DNA from: Yoonia sp. BS5-3
Lineage (GTDB): Bacteria > Pseudomonadota > Alphaproteobacteria > Rhodobacterales > Rhodobacteraceae
Assembly (NCBI RefSeq): GCF_038069655.2
Contig: NZ_CP150951.2
Span: 3,746,001-3,810,000 of the forward strand
Direction of reading: 5' to 3'
Length of the DNA stretch: 64,000 nt
The position numbers and the translations under genes were made by a program. The notes beneath the pieces are model-generated. The model saw only the letters and a list, made by a program, of their open reading frames with translations. It was not told the origin of the DNA and ran no database searches. Each line of letters begins with the position of its first letter. Position 1 is the stretch's first letter. Below, piece by piece: positions 31,063 through 41,902 of this stretch.

Positions 31063-31935
31063 TTATTCCATCGCCTGCAATCGTTTCAGCAGTGATGACG
31101 TATCCCACCGTCCACCGCCCAGTTTCTGCACGTCTTTATAGAATTGATCCACCAGCGCGGTCAGTGGCAGGCTAGCGCCGTTTTCATCGGCGGTGTCCAG
31201 ACAAATGCCCAAATCCTTGCGCATCCAGTCCACTGCAAAGCCGTGATCAAAGTGATCGTCCAGCATCGTCTCATACCGGTTGGCCATCTGCCAGCTGCCC
31301 GCCGCGCCCTGGCTGATCACCTCAACCACAGCCCGCCCGTCCAGACCGGCTTTCTGCGCAAAGTGCAGCGCCTCTGCCAGCCCCTGCACCACGCCTGCAA
31401 TCGCGATCTGGTTACACATTTTGGTCATCTGCCCGGCCCCGGAGCCCCCGATCCGTTTGCAGGTCTTCGCGTAGGCGCTGATCACCAGCGCCGCTGCATC
31501 ATAGCTGTCCTGCGCCCCGCCGCACATCACTGAAAGCACGCCATTTTCTGCGCCCGCCTGACCGCCCGATACAGGCGCATCAACAAAGGCGATCCCCGCC
31601 TCGGCTGCGATATCGTGCAATTCACGCGTCACTGCGGCAGAAACGGTTGTGTGATCGACAAAGGTCGATCCGGGTGTCATCCCCGCAAACGCCCCTTCAT
31701 CGCCCAGGCAGACCGCGCGCAAGTCGTCATCATTGCCCACGCAGGCCATGACCATGTTGGCACCCTCCGCCGCCGCGCGCGGGGTTTGCCCCATGCGCCC
31801 GCCATGCTCAGAGACCCATTTTTCAGCCTTGGCCGTGGTCCGGTTGTACACAGCCACATCGTGGCCCGCCCCTTGCAGATGCCCTGCCATCGGGTAGCCC
31901 ATGACCCCAAGACCCAAAAACGCCAGCTTTGCCAT
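31063..31935 (-). CDS. NAD(P)-dependent beta-hydroxyacid dehydrogenase
   Basis: A 290-aa protein of the 3-hydroxyisobutyrate dehydrogenase / 2-hydroxy-3-oxopropionate reductase family. The Rossmann motif FLGLGVMGYPMAGHL is at residues 6-20, the substrate motif VDAPVSGGQAGAENG near 118 and the catalytic-lysine helix GSGAGQMTKMCNQI near 165. The exact substrate cannot be read from sequence. It lies 36 bp after an acyl-CoA synthetase gene on the same strand, so a role in branched-chain or hydroxyacid breakdown is plausible. Confidence 0.88.
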   Translation of the reverse strand: MAKLAFLGLGVMGYPMAGHLQGAGHDVAVYNRTTAKAEKWVSEHGGRMGQTPRAAAEGANMVMACVGNDDDLRAVCLGDEGAFAGMTPGSTFVDHTTVSAAVTRELHDIAAEAGIAFVDAPVSGGQAGAENGVLSVMCGGAQDSYDAAALVISAYAKTCKRIGGSGAGQMTKMCNQIAIAGVVQGLAEALHFAQKAGLDGRAVVEVISQGAAGSWQMANRYETMLDDHFDHGFAVDWMRKDLGICLDTADENGASLPLTALVDQFYKDVQKLGGGRWDTSSLLKRLQAME

Positions 31936-31971
31936 TTGTCATCATCCTTTGCCTGTTGCGGCGCTGGACGA

Positions 31972-33858
31972 TTATTCAGCCACTTCCCATGGGATCGTGA
32001 AGGCGTTCAGCGCTTTGCCGATATCTTCATCTGATACATCGCCGGTTTTTGCAATATGCGCGACCAGCCCACGTTTCTTATCCTCAAGCACCACGCTGAC
32101 TTCGGCCCCGGTATCGGCCAGTGCCTTGTTATAAATGCGTGTGATCGCGTTTTTGCGCAGGTCAGGCTTGAAGATTTTGCCCACCGCCGTCTTGGGCAGT
32201 TCATCCATGATTTCCAAATGCTTAGGATGCGCAGCCCGTTCGTGGATATGTTCCTTGGCATAGGCGATCAGCTCATCGCTTGTGATCGTCGCGCCATCCA
32301 CCAATTCGACAAAGGCGCAGGGCACTTCGCCGGAATATTCATCCGGTTGCCCGATCGCCCCGGCAAAGGCGACCGCCTCATGCCCGGCGAGCGCCTCTTC
32401 GATTTCAGCGGGATCAATATTGTGCCCGCCCCGGATGATCAGGTCCTTGGCCCGCCCGGTGATCCACAGATAGCCGTCCGGGTCTTTGCGCCCCAGATCA
32501 CCGGTTCGCAGATATTGCGCGTCCGATATCGTGCCCGGATAAAACAGATCAGCGTTCTTATCCGCCTCCGTGTAGGTTTTACCCCCATAGACGCCGGGGC
32601 TTGAGATGCAGATTTCCCCGATCTCATCAGGTCCGGCATCCTTGCCCGTCGCAGGCGAGATTATCCGCACATCCGTGTAAGGGAACGGAATTCCGATAGA
32701 CCCGACCCGTTTATCCCCGTCAGGCGGGTTGATCGACACAAGGCAGGTTGCTTCGGTCAGCCCGTAGCCTTCGCAGATCGTCACGCCTGCGGCCTCTTCG
32801 AAACGCCGGTAAAGCTCTAGCGGCAGGGGCGCGGAGCCGCAGAAGGCAAGCCGCAGGCTTGAGATATCCGCATCGACCTTGCGCTGCATCAGCGCGGACA
32901 TGGCCGTGGGCACAGTGATCATGAAGGTCACCTTGTGCTTCTCAATCAGCTTCCAGAAATTGTCCATCACCCCTTCGCCGCGATAGCCCTGCGGCGTTGG
33001 AAAGACGACCTGCGCCCCCGACCCAAGCGATGCCCCAAGCGACACAATCGTCGCGAACACATGGAATAGCGGCAGCGGGCAGATCTGCACATCATTTTCG
33101 GTAAAGAGCAGCCGATCCCCCAGCCAGGCATTGTAGATGATCCCCGAATAGCGGTGCTGCACGACCTTGGGCATGCCTGTGGTCCCGCCGGTGTGGAAAT
33201 AGGCCGCAACCCGGTCCACTTTGCTGTCTTCAAATGTCAGCTCGGTTGGCTGCTTGTCCAGCTCGGCATTGAAATCAAGCACCCGTGCATCATGATCTGC
33301 CGGGTTCTTGGGCCGGATCAGCGGGACGATGAATTTCTTCAAACCGCTCAGATGGCGCAGCAAATCCACCTCAAGCACATGTTTGACATTGGGGGCAAAG
33401 CGCACGGCCTCAGCCGCCTTTTGCGCCACGTCGGCTTTGGGAAAAGCCTTGAGCGTCACAAGCACTTTGGCCTTGGTTTCACGCAGGATTGCGGCGATTT
33501 GTTCGGCGTCCAGAAGTGGGTTGATCGGGTTGACGATCCCCGCAACCTGACCGCCCAGATAGGTCAGGATCGTTTCGGTCGCGTTGGGCAGCAGGTAGGC
33601 CACCACATCATTTTCGCCCACGCCCAAAGACCGGAAAAGGTTCGCGGTCTGCCCGGTCTTGTCGCGCAATTCGTTCCAGGTCAGGGTTTCACATTTGGAA
33701 TTCGGGTCCGACAAAAGGCTGAAACTGACCGCTTTGCGGCTGCCATGCTTTTGCGCCGTCTTGCTGAGCATCGCATAGGTCGTGGTTGGCAAATCGCGCG
33801 CATCCCACGGCATTTCATTCTCGATCGCATCACGATCAGCGACATTTGCATAAGCCAT
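31972..33858 (-). CDS. Acyl-CoA synthetase (AMP-forming)
   Basis: A 628-aa adenylate-forming enzyme starting at ATG 33858 behind GGGAGGAG; the longer frame has no better start. The AMP-binding motif is YFHTGGTTGMPKV, then EGYGLTEATCL, YLRTGDLGRKDPDGYLWITG and the C-terminal lysine segment LPKTAVGKIFKPDL. It activates a carboxylic acid to acyl-CoA, probably a medium or long chain one. It is followed by the hydroxyacid dehydrogenase in a likely operon. Confidence 0.9.
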   Translation of the reverse strand: MAYANVADRDAIENEMPWDARDLPTTTYAMLSKTAQKHGSRKAVSFSLLSDPNSKCETLTWNELRDKTGQTANLFRSLGVGENDVVAYLLPNATETILTYLGGQVAGIVNPINPLLDAEQIAAILRETKAKVLVTLKAFPKADVAQKAAEAVRFAPNVKHVLEVDLLRHLSGLKKFIVPLIRPKNPADHDARVLDFNAELDKQPTELTFEDSKVDRVAAYFHTGGTTGMPKVVQHRYSGIIYNAWLGDRLLFTENDVQICPLPLFHVFATIVSLGASLGSGAQVVFPTPQGYRGEGVMDNFWKLIEKHKVTFMITVPTAMSALMQRKVDADISSLRLAFCGSAPLPLELYRRFEEAAGVTICEGYGLTEATCLVSINPPDGDKRVGSIGIPFPYTDVRIISPATGKDAGPDEIGEICISSPGVYGGKTYTEADKNADLFYPGTISDAQYLRTGDLGRKDPDGYLWITGRAKDLIIRGGHNIDPAEIEEALAGHEAVAFAGAIGQPDEYSGEVPCAFVELVDGATITSDELIAYAKEHIHERAAHPKHLEIMDELPKTAVGKIFKPDLRKNAITRIYNKALADTGAEVSVVLEDKKRGLVAHIAKTGDVSDEDIGKALNAFTIPWEVAE

Positions 33859-33962
33859 GCCTTCTCCTCCCAAATATATCTGCCGTCTTTTGGGCAGTTC
33901 TCCCTGATCACCCAAGTTGGGCAAAGAACGGCGAAACCTCAAGTATGACGCTACGAGATTTT

Positions 33963-35753
33963 CTATTCAGCCGCCACACCTTCTGTGAATTGCAGCCGGG
34001 CCAGACGTGCATAAAGCCCGTCTTGAGCCACCAGATCATCATGCGTGCCCTGCGCGATGATCTTGCCGTTTTCAAACACGATGATCCGGTCCGCCTTTTT
34101 GACCGTGGCCAGCCGGTGCGCCACGATCAAGGTCGTGCGTGTCTTGGCCAGATCCTCAACCGCCTTTTGCACAGCGTGTTCGCTTTCGGCATCCAGCGCG
34201 CTTGTCGCCTCATCCAGCAGCAAAATGGGGGCGTCGCGCAAAATCGCGCGGGCAATGGCGATCCGCTGTTTTTGCCCGCCAGACAGCATCACACCGCGTT
34301 CGCCCACATAGCTTTCATAGCCATCGGGCAAGAGCGACAGGAAGTCATGCGCGGCGGCAGCCTTGGCGGCGGCTTCGACTTCAGCATCGGTGGCTTCGGG
34401 CCGGCCAAAGCGGATATTCTCGCGCGCGGTTTCGGCAAAAATCACCGGGTCTTGCGGCACCAGTGCGATATGTTTGCGGAACTCGCCACGGGTCAGGTCA
34501 CGCAGATCCACCCCATCCATCAGCACCGCCCCTTGCTGCGGGTCGTAGAACCGTTGGACCATCTGGATAATCGTGCTTTTACCTGCCCCGGACGGGCCGA
34601 CCAGCGCCACAGTTTCCCCCGGCGCGATCTTCAGATCAATCCCATCCAGCGCCGAGACATCGGGCCGCGAAGGGTATTGAAAGCTGACATTATCGAAGGT
34701 GAGCGCCCCTTTGACCGGCTCAGGCAGCGATTGCGCATCAGGGCTGTCCTGCACACTGTCTTCAATGGTCAAAAGTTCGACCAGCCGTTCGGTGGCCCCT
34801 GCGGCGCGCTGCAATTCGCCCCAGACCTCGGACAGGGCCGCAACAGCCCCCCCGACCATGATCGTGTAAATCAGGAACTGGACCAATCCGCCTTCGGTGA
34901 TCTGGCCCCGGCTGACATCTTCGGACCCCATGCTGAGGAAAAGCACCACGGCGGCAAAGACCATGAAAATCACCACAGCGGTCAAAATGGCGCGGATAAA
35001 AATCCGGCGCCGCGCCGACCGATAGCTTTCTTCGGTCACTTCATCGAATTTCGCCCGGCTCAGCGCCTCATGCGTGAAGGCCTGCACGGTTTGCGCCGCC
35101 AAGAGCTGTTCGGACGCACCGCCGCTTGATTCTGCGATCAGGTCCTGGTTTTCCTTTGAAATCTTCCGCACCCGGCGCCCCAGGAAAATGATGGGAAATA
35201 ACACAACCGGAATCGGCCAGAGCACCATCAAGCTCATTGGAACTGAGGTCAGCAGCATCAGAATCACGCCGCCGATGAAAATCAGGATATTGCGCAGCGC
35301 GATTGAGGCTGAACTACCGATCACCGATAGGATCAGCGTTGTATCTGTGGTGATCCGGCTGAGCACTTCACCGGTCATGATCCGTTCATAAAAGGCGGGG
35401 CTCATGCTGATCATGCGGTTAAAGACGCCCTTGCGGATATCGGCCACAACCCGTTCACCCAGACGCGTCACCAGATAATAACGCAACGCCGTGCCCAGCG
35501 CGAGCAGCACAGCCGCCGTCAGCATGGCAACGAAATAATCCCCGATCTGCCCCCCCGCTTCGCCGAAACTATCGACGATCAGCCGGGCCGTCACCGGCAA
35601 TGAGAGCGACACGCCAGCTGTGAAAACCAAAGCAAAACCTGCCCCGTAGATATTCAGCTTATATGGCCGCATGAACGGCCAAAGCGCACGCAGCGCGCTG
35701 ACCTTTTCACCAACGGGGCGATCTTCTGGTGTGGTTCTTTGGGGGTCTGCCAT
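33963..35753 (-). CDS. ABC exporter with fused membrane and ATPase domains
   Basis: A 596-aa half-transporter starting at ATG 35753 (MADPQRTTPEDRPVG). Six transmembrane helices at about residues 30-320 are followed by the ATPase: Walker A GPSGAGKS, signature MLSGGQKQRIAIARA, Walker B ILLLDEATSALD, H-loop VAHRL. The size and layout are those of MsbA-like lipid/drug exporters that work as homodimers. The substrate is not predictable from sequence. It is separated from the downstream synthetase by 104 bp. Confidence 0.9.
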   Translation of the reverse strand: MADPQRTTPEDRPVGEKVSALRALWPFMRPYKLNIYGAGFALVFTAGVSLSLPVTARLIVDSFGEAGGQIGDYFVAMLTAAVLLALGTALRYYLVTRLGERVVADIRKGVFNRMISMSPAFYERIMTGEVLSRITTDTTLILSVIGSSASIALRNILIFIGGVILMLLTSVPMSLMVLWPIPVVLFPIIFLGRRVRKISKENQDLIAESSGGASEQLLAAQTVQAFTHEALSRAKFDEVTEESYRSARRRIFIRAILTAVVIFMVFAAVVLFLSMGSEDVSRGQITEGGLVQFLIYTIMVGGAVAALSEVWGELQRAAGATERLVELLTIEDSVQDSPDAQSLPEPVKGALTFDNVSFQYPSRPDVSALDGIDLKIAPGETVALVGPSGAGKSTIIQMVQRFYDPQQGAVLMDGVDLRDLTRGEFRKHIALVPQDPVIFAETARENIRFGRPEATDAEVEAAAKAAAAHDFLSLLPDGYESYVGERGVMLSGGQKQRIAIARAILRDAPILLLDEATSALDAESEHAVQKAVEDLAKTRTTLIVAHRLATVKKADRIIVFENGKIIAQGTHDDLVAQDGLYARLARLQFTEGVAAE

Positions 35754-35854
35754 CGGACATCCTTTGTCACTTGTCCCCTGACATAATTCTGGCGTGCGCT
35801 TTTCACAAGCCATGCTGCGGGTATGTCCGATATTCAAATTTGTATGGAAGTTTT

Positions 35855-35928
35855 TGGAGCGGGCGACGGGAATCGAACCCGTATCATCAGCTTGGAAGGC
35901 TGAGGTCTTACCATTACACAACGCCCGC
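35855..35928 (-). tRNA. tRNA-Gly(TCC)
   Basis: Cloverleaf on the minus strand: acceptor GCGGGCG/CGCCCGC, anticodon loop CTTCCAA (anticodon TCC), T-arm GGGTTCGATTCCC and an encoded CCA end. There is no sign of inserted DNA at its 3' end. Confidence 0.96.
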
Positions 35929-36032
35929 AACTAACAGGGTGACTAAATCACCTTCGATATGAGGTCAAGAAGTGCCAGCCGAGTTTCGTCTGCAGACCAT
36001 CGAAAACCGCAATGATCGGTTTCGGATCAAGA

Positions 36033-36848
36033 TCAATTGGACGCCGCCGCCCCTTCCAAAAACTCCCGCGCCCGCGCTGTCCAACCCTGTGGCAGCCCAT
36101 GACCACCGTCATGTACATCTAGGCGCACTGGCGCGCCGATACATGAGACATCCCACACCCGTGTCCGGTATTGGTCGGAAATTGTGATATCATCCGGGTT
36201 TGAACGGCAACCATTGGCGTCGCGTGCCCGGTCGAGAATTTCCCACAGGCTGCCTTGGTGCCAAGCGCCAATGCCGCGCCCCTCAAACGGTACTTGCGCA
36301 TCGGCGAACCCATGCACCTGCATCACAGGCAGCCCTTGCAGCCCCGCGCAATCCGTCGGGTTTGGTCTACGCAAGGCCCCCGCCACACTGACCATCCCTT
36401 TCAAACGATCCCCGGCCTCGCAGGCCAAAAGCCAGGCCATCGACCCGCCTGCCGAAAAGCCCGCCGCATAAACCCGGTCAAGATCAAGATTCGCCCGCAG
36501 GCTGGCATCCTCTAAGACCGCAAAGGTAAAAGCCACATCATCGCGCGGCGCGCCCGCGCGGGCGGGGTAGGAACGGGGGCCATCCCCGGATTGGTAGCCA
36601 TTGGGCGCCAGCAGTGCATAGCCCTGTTCGAGAAAGTCCCTTTGCAGGCCGCCCCCACGGTGGATCGATGCACCATTGCCCCGATGTCCGTGATACCAGA
36701 TCAACACAGGATGCGGCCCCTCCCCATCGGGCAGACGCAGGTGATAAAGCCCGCCTTCAATCTCGCACGGGGTATCTGGTCCGCAGTCTTGCGCCATGCC
36801 TGGCAGGCCAGTGCAAATCAATAGGCTGGTCAATAGGCTGCGGATCAC
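36033..36848 (-). CDS. Secreted alpha/beta-hydrolase, PHB depolymerase/feruloyl esterase type
   Basis: A 271-aa protein read from GTG 36848 with GGAG upstream, giving a signal peptide (VIRSLLTSLLICTGLPGMA) that the longer ATG frame would bury. The nucleophile elbow GFSAGGSMAWLL (GxSxG) and the late HDGGHGLPQG (His) fit the LpqC/PHB-depolymerase family. VLIWYHGHRGNG forms the oxyanion region. Several Cys pairs fit a periplasmic enzyme. It probably hydrolyses ester bonds of plant phenolics or polyesters; the substrate is inferred only. Confidence 0.8.
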   Translation of the reverse strand: MIRSLLTSLLICTGLPGMAQDCGPDTPCEIEGGLYHLRLPDGEGPHPVLIWYHGHRGNGASIHRGGGLQRDFLEQGYALLAPNGYQSGDGPRSYPARAGAPRDDVAFTFAVLEDASLRANLDLDRVYAAGFSAGGSMAWLLACEAGDRLKGMVSVAGALRRPNPTDCAGLQGLPVMQVHGFADAQVPFEGRGIGAWHQGSLWEILDRARDANGCRSNPDDITISDQYRTRVWDVSCIGAPVRLDVHDGGHGLPQGWTARAREFLEGAAASN

Positions 36849-37008
36849 GGGGCATCTCCGATGTTGCACGTTTTCACAGGTGCAACTGTTGCGACCAGAG
36901 CCCCGCAAGGTCCAGTCACGATTTCGTTTTGGCGATCCGGCCATGGCCCCAAACGCAAAATGCGCCACGGTTGCCCGCAGCGCATTTTTTCCGAAAGCTG
37001 CTGTCAGC

Positions 37009-38571
37009 TTACTTCATTGTGATACGCCCATCGGTATAGGGCTGATAAGGTGCGTTGGCTGCGATGTATTCAGCTGTCACATCCGCCAGGTCTGGGCCAT
37101 AGTCATAGGCATTGGCCGCATCGACGAACATGCCGTAGCCGTCGCCGCCATTACGCACGTAGTTGTTGGACACAACGCCGTATGTCGCCGCCAGATCAAT
37201 CGGCGCACCGCCAACCATGACTTCGGAGACGCGCGAACCGGGTTCGGCTGCGGCATCAACCGTAAAGCTCATGCCCGCAACTTGTGGGAAGCGCCCTGCC
37301 CCTTCTTCGATTTCGCTGACGCCGTTTTCGAGCGCGGCGACAATGGCCTCACCGGTCACTTCGAAAGTCGAAAGCGTGTTCTGGAACGGCAGCACCGTCA
37401 GGACTTCGCCCATGGTGATTTCACCACCGTCGATCGACGCGCGCAAACCGCCGCCGTTCTGGATGGCGATCTGAACGCCCTGATCCTTGACCCGGTCAAG
37501 CATCGCATCGGCCACGAGGTTGCCCATCGGGCATTCCATCGCGCGGCAAACCGAACGGTCGCCTTCGATGGCTTCGGCCGCATCTGCCACGACGCGGGTT
37601 TTCATTTCCTCGATTGGGCCTGCCAGTTCGGCCACGCGGGCCACGGCGGCTTCATCTTCGGCTACACTGGCATCCAGCAGGATCGTATCTCCAGTCGCTG
37701 AGGTCACATTGCCCGCATCGTCAAATTCCAGCACCAGATGCCCGACATATTTCGAATAGGCATAGGCCTGCACCACCGGCACATCGCCAACCATGGTCGG
37801 ATAGGCCATTCCATCTTCATCAGTGTTTGAGAACAGCGTGTGCGAGTGTCCGCCCACGACAGCGTCAAGGCCCGCAACCGCTGCGGCGATTTCAAGGTCT
37901 TTGGTCACGCCCACGTGGTTCAGCGCGATGATCTTGTTGACGCCTTCCGCTTCCAGCGTGGCCACATCTGCGGTCAGGCTTTCGATTTCATCGGTGAAGA
38001 TCACCGCATCAGACGGGCTGGAGGTTTCAACCGTATCGACGGCCAGCGCCGAGACGATGCCGATCTTTTCGCCGCCAACTTCAAGCACAACGTGGTTATC
38101 CACCTGGCCTGCCAGCACGTTTGAGCTGGAGACATCGATATTGCCCGAGATGATTGGGAAAGACACAGCGTCAGTCAGCTTGCGCAGCCCTTCGTCGCCA
38201 TCGTCAAATTCGTGGTTGCCCACGGCCATGGCGTCAAAGCCGACGATCTCGGCAAACTCGGCCTCAACATCGCCTTTATAGGTCGTGTACATCAGGCTGC
38301 CCTGATATTGGTCGCCCGCGTCCAGAACGATCACGTTTTCACCGGCCAGCTCTTCGCGCAGCTCGTTGATTTTGGTGATCACCCGCGCCACGCCACCAAA
38401 ACATTCGCCTGCGGCGTTGTCTTCGGCGTTGCAGGTCGAATCGAACCGGTTGATTGGTTCAATCCGGCTGTGCAGATCGTTGATATGGATAACATGCAAT
38501 GTGAAGTCAGCCGAGGCAGCCCCTGCTGTCAGCGCCAATGCGCATGTTGATGTAAGAATTCGTGAAATCAT
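37009..38571 (-). CDS. Periplasmic 5'-nucleotidase / UshA-type phosphatase
   Basis: A 520-aa protein starting at ATG 38571 with a signal peptide ending in TAGAASA. The metallophosphatase half shows HINDLHSR, DAGDQYQGS, GNHEFDDG, LNHVGVTKD and GGHSHT. The C-terminal nucleotidase half shows IAIQNGGGLRASIDGG and YGVVSNNYVRNGGDGYGMF. It hydrolyses extracellular nucleotides to nucleosides and phosphate, which the salvage operon near 56-60 kb could use. It stands alone. Confidence 0.93.
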   Translation of the reverse strand: MISRILTSTCALALTAGAASADFTLHVIHINDLHSRIEPINRFDSTCNAEDNAAGECFGGVARVITKINELREELAGENVIVLDAGDQYQGSLMYTTYKGDVEAEFAEIVGFDAMAVGNHEFDDGDEGLRKLTDAVSFPIISGNIDVSSSNVLAGQVDNHVVLEVGGEKIGIVSALAVDTVETSSPSDAVIFTDEIESLTADVATLEAEGVNKIIALNHVGVTKDLEIAAAVAGLDAVVGGHSHTLFSNTDEDGMAYPTMVGDVPVVQAYAYSKYVGHLVLEFDDAGNVTSATGDTILLDASVAEDEAAVARVAELAGPIEEMKTRVVADAAEAIEGDRSVCRAMECPMGNLVADAMLDRVKDQGVQIAIQNGGGLRASIDGGEITMGEVLTVLPFQNTLSTFEVTGEAIVAALENGVSEIEEGAGRFPQVAGMSFTVDAAAEPGSRVSEVMVGGAPIDLAATYGVVSNNYVRNGGDGYGMFVDAANAYDYGPDLADVTAEYIAANAPYQPYTDGRITMK

Positions 38572-38722
38572 GTGGATTTCCCCCTGTTTAGATTTGGTAA
38601 GATTGGCGCTGGGTCGCGGCAGAGTCAAACGGCTTCCCCGCGCCCGATTAGGCGGACCCTACGTCAGTTTTGTGACATGCCTTATTCTTGACCTTCCGCG
38701 CCTATAAGGCCATCAGACCCCT

Positions 38723-39055
38723 ATGCTGATTTACAAAATTTTCCGGGCCGATGAATGGGCCCAGCTGCAGGCCGATGGGGTCACCGACGGTGCGCCCATT
38801 GATCTGGAAGATGGGTACATTCATTTTTCGACGGCTGACACTGTGGCCGAAACCGCCGCCAAATATTTCGCCGGGGCCGAAGGCCTTTGGCTTTTGGCTG
38901 TTGAAGCAGATGGGCTGGACGCCCTGACATGGGAGCCTGCGCGCAAGGGCGTGCTATTCCCCCATCTTTACCGCCCTTTACACTTGTCCGAGATCGCCTG
39001 GAACGTCCCGCTGCCCCTAAAAGGCGGTAAACATCAATTCCCGGAGCTACTATGA
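38723..39055 (+). CDS. DUF952 protein
   Basis: A 110-aa protein with the DUF952 hallmarks: [34 protein letters not shown] and [16 protein letters not shown]. The family has a glutathione-transferase-like name in some annotations, but no proven activity. It overlaps pyrD by four bases, the usual roseobacter arrangement. Confidence 0.9.
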   Translation: MLIYKIFRADEWAQLQADGVTDGAPIDLEDGYIHFSTADTVAETAAKYFAGAEGLWLLAVEADGLDALTWEPARKGVLFPHLYRPLHLSEIAWNVPLPLKGGKHQFPELL

Positions 39056-40104
39056 AGCTGGCAGAGACAATCGGCCTTGCCGCCCTGCGCCGCATCGATC
39101 CTGAGGCCGCCCATGGGCTGGCGATCAAAGCTCTCAATACAGGGCTTGGCCCGCGCGGCGGACCTGTTTCAACCGCGCGCCTACAAACATCAATCGCAGG
39201 TCTGGACCTGCCCAACCCGATTGGTCTGGCCGCTGGTTTTGATAAAAACGCCACTGCACTGAATGCGCTGGCCAGGACCGGCTTTGGCTTTCTTGAGGTG
39301 GGCGCAGCCACACCGCGCCCGCAGCCCGGAAATCCCAAACCACGCCTCTTTCGCCTGACCGAAGATCAGGCCGCCATCAATCGCTTTGGCTTTAACAATG
39401 ACGGGATGCAGGCCATCGCCGCTCGTCTGGCCCAGCGCCCCACAAGCCGTGTGACCGGCCTGAACCTGGGGGCCAATAAAGACAGCACCGACAAAGCCGC
39501 CGATTTTGCGACCGTCTTAAAGGAATGCGGCCCGCATGTGGATTTCGCGACGGTCAATGTCTCATCCCCCAACACCGAAAAGCTGCGTGATCTGCAAGGC
39601 AAAGCCGCGCTTTCGGCGCTGCTGAACGGCGTGCTAGAGGCAAACGCGGCCCTTGCCAAACCGATCCCGATTTTCCTGAAAATCGCCCCCGACCTGAACG
39701 CGGATGAGCTGGCCGATGTGGCAGAGGTCGCCAATGGCGCGGGCATTTCGGCGGTGATTGCAAGCAACACCACACTGGACCGCGAAGGCCTGCATGGCCC
39801 GCATAAAGCCGAAGCCGGCGGTTTGTCCGGCCAGCCCTTGTTCGAAAAATCCACGCGGGTTCTGGCGCAGCTATCCACTATGACAGAATTGCCCATCATC
39901 GGCGTCGGCGGGGTCGGCAGCGCCGCGCAGGCCTATCAAAAAATCCGCGCAGGTGCCTCTGCCGTGCAGCTCTACACGGCGCTGGTCTATGGCGGTCTGT
40001 CCCTTGTCGATGAGATCACGCGCGGACTGGACGCGCTTTTGGCGCGTGATGGTTTTGATACGGTGGCGCAGGCCGTGGGATCAGGACGCAGCGATTGGCT
40101 TTGA
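39052..40104 (+). CDS. pyrD: Dihydroorotate dehydrogenase (quinone), class 2
   Basis: A 350-aa flavoenzyme of pyrimidine synthesis, membrane associated and quinone dependent. The signature [20 protein letters not shown] is at about residues 59-78, then [37 protein letters not shown] (catalytic Ser region), [14 protein letters not shown] and GVGGVGSA. An N-terminal amphipathic helix precedes the barrel, as in class 2. Its stop lies inside the 3' end of the convergent MATE gene (24-bp overlap). Confidence 0.96.
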   Translation: MKLAETIGLAALRRIDPEAAHGLAIKALNTGLGPRGGPVSTARLQTSIAGLDLPNPIGLAAGFDKNATALNALARTGFGFLEVGAATPRPQPGNPKPRLFRLTEDQAAINRFGFNNDGMQAIAARLAQRPTSRVTGLNLGANKDSTDKAADFATVLKECGPHVDFATVNVSSPNTEKLRDLQGKAALSALLNGVLEANAALAKPIPIFLKIAPDLNADELADVAEVANGAGISAVIASNTTLDREGLHGPHKAEAGGLSGQPLFEKSTRVLAQLSTMTELPIIGVGGVGSAAQAYQKIRAGASAVQLYTALVYGGLSLVDEITRGLDALLARDGFDTVAQAVGSGRSDWL

Positions 40105-41415
40105 ATCGGCGGCCGCCTCAAGCGCGGGATAGCGGATCGCCAACGTTGCCCCGCGCACCACAAAGCTGATCAGCATCCCGATCCACAGTCCGTGGTTTTC
40201 TAAGACGGCCATAAGCGGGATGACGCAGGCGAAATAGACGATGGTCGAAACGATCATCATATTGCGCATATCCTTGGTCCGCGTTGCCCCGATAAATATC
40301 CCGTCCAGCATCCATGCCGCCCAGCCTAGGATCGGCGCCGCAATCATATAGGGCAGATAGACCCGCGATGCGGCGCGCACATCGGGCGCGGTTGTCAGAA
40401 TATCAATGACGGTCCCGCCAAATACGGCAAAGCTGCTCGCCAGAACAATGCAAATCACCGCCCCCCAAAGACTGCTGAGCACAGCGCTGCGCCGCACTGC
40501 ACTGCGGGCCCGCGCCCCTAGCGCCTGGCCCACCAGCGCCTCTGCTGCGAAGGCGAACCCATCCAGCGCATGCCCCGTGACCTGCAGAAACTGCATCAGG
40601 ATTTGGTTGGCTGCCAATTGCACGTCCCCAAAATCCGATCCGTAGAACAGAAAGCTGATGAAAATCGCCTGCAGCAGCACCGACCGGATCAGGATATCTG
40701 AATTGACAAGCGCCATATGTTTCAGTCGCACCGTATCAAAGACGCGCGCCGCTGATCGCCAGGCGGTACGGGTGAACACCCCCCGGCAATACCAAAGGCC
40801 CAGCGCCAGCCCGCCCCATTCGGCGATAAATGTCGCCCAGGCCACACCGCTCACGCCCCAGCCCAGCTTGAGCCCCAGAAAATAGCTCAGCCCGATATTG
40901 CAGCCATTCATGCCGACCTGAATGATCAATACCGCGCGGGTGCGTTCCTGCGCGATCAGCCAGCCCGTGATCCCATAAAGCGCAATGGTCGCCGGGGCCG
41001 ACCACACCCGGATGGTCATGTAGTCCCGCGCAAGGCTTTCCACAGCCGCACTGGCCGGTGAGACCCAAAACGCGCCGTGGAAGATCAGCACTTGCGCGGC
41101 GATGATTACCAGCCCCGCCCCGATCCCTATCAGCATGGCGCGTGCAAAAAGCGCATCCACCTCATCTGCATCACCGGCCCCCGCCGCCTGAGAGGTCAGG
41201 CCCGTTGTGCCCATCCGCAGAAACCCGAAGATCCAATAGATAGCGGACAAGATGATCGCGCCAATCCCGACCGCGCCAATGGGCGCAGCCTCGCCCAATT
41301 GGCCGACCACGCCGGTGTCAACGACACCCAGGATCGGCACCGTTGCGTTGGACAGGACAATCGGCAGCGCAATGGTCAGTACCCGCCGATGGGTCAGCGG
41401 CGCCGTTTCATTCAT
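40081..41415 (-). CDS. MATE-family efflux transporter (DinF-like)
   Basis: A 444-aa protein with about twelve transmembrane helices in two repeats. The opening ([20 protein letters not shown], then DTGVVGQLG) and [18 protein letters not shown] in the second repeat are MATE/DinF signatures. It exports cationic compounds in exchange for Na+ or H+. It overlaps the upstream thioesterase by eight bases and is the last gene of a three-gene operon. Confidence 0.92.
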   Translation of the reverse strand: MNETAPLTHRRVLTIALPIVLSNATVPILGVVDTGVVGQLGEAAPIGAVGIGAIILSAIYWIFGFLRMGTTGLTSQAAGAGDADEVDALFARAMLIGIGAGLVIIAAQVLIFHGAFWVSPASAAVESLARDYMTIRVWSAPATIALYGITGWLIAQERTRAVLIIQVGMNGCNIGLSYFLGLKLGWGVSGVAWATFIAEWGGLALGLWYCRGVFTRTAWRSAARVFDTVRLKHMALVNSDILIRSVLLQAIFISFLFYGSDFGDVQLAANQILMQFLQVTGHALDGFAFAAEALVGQALGARARSAVRRSAVLSSLWGAVICIVLASSFAVFGGTVIDILTTAPDVRAASRVYLPYMIAAPILGWAAWMLDGIFIGATRTKDMRNMMIVSTIVYFACVIPLMAVLENHGLWIGMLISFVVRGATLAIRYPALEAAADSKPIAAS

Positions 41416-41902
41416 CGCGGGCAGGCATCAGGAAATGGCCGGTGCCCTGCGCGAACAGCCGAGTGCGATTATCCTGCCAAGCCTCAACATGCACCGAAGC
41501 ATAGCGGCGGCCCGAGCGGTTGATCCGCGCCCGCGCATAGGCATCACGCGGCAGCCCGGAGCGCAGGTAATCCACCGTAAAGTCGATGGTCTTGGGCAGC
41601 TTGGGGCGCATATCCGCATAGTGATCGAATTTGCCCGCCTCCATGTCCTGCCAGATCATACCCCAGCTGAGCTCAATAATCGCGGTCACTTCGAGAAAGG
41701 CGGCCGTCACGCCGCCGTGCAAGGCTGGCAGCATCGGGTTGCCGATCAGCTTGTCATCATAAGGCAGGATGCCCGTCAGCTCATCCCCGCGCCGGTCAAA
41801 CCGAATGCCCAGGAACTGGATATAAGGGACACCGCTGACCAGTTTTTCCAGTGTCGCATCGCGGCGTTGTTTGACCAGTTGAACAGGTTCAGGGCGCTTC
41901 AT
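41408..41902 (-). CDS. PaaI-like hotdog thioesterase
   Basis: A 164-aa hotdog-fold protein: [20 protein letters not shown] carries the HGG loop and [20 protein letters not shown] the long strand. It hydrolyses acyl-CoA thioesters, with the substrate unknown. It overlaps the second thioesterase gene by four bases. Two adjacent paralogues suggest a heteromeric enzyme or different chain specificities. Confidence 0.88.
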   Translation of the reverse strand: MKRPEPVQLVKQRRDATLEKLVSGVPYIQFLGIRFDRRGDELTGILPYDDKLIGNPMLPALHGGVTAAFLEVTAIIELSWGMIWQDMEAGKFDHYADMRPKLPKTIDFTVDYLRSGLPRDAYARARINRSGRRYASVHVEAWQDNRTRLFAQGTGHFLMPARDE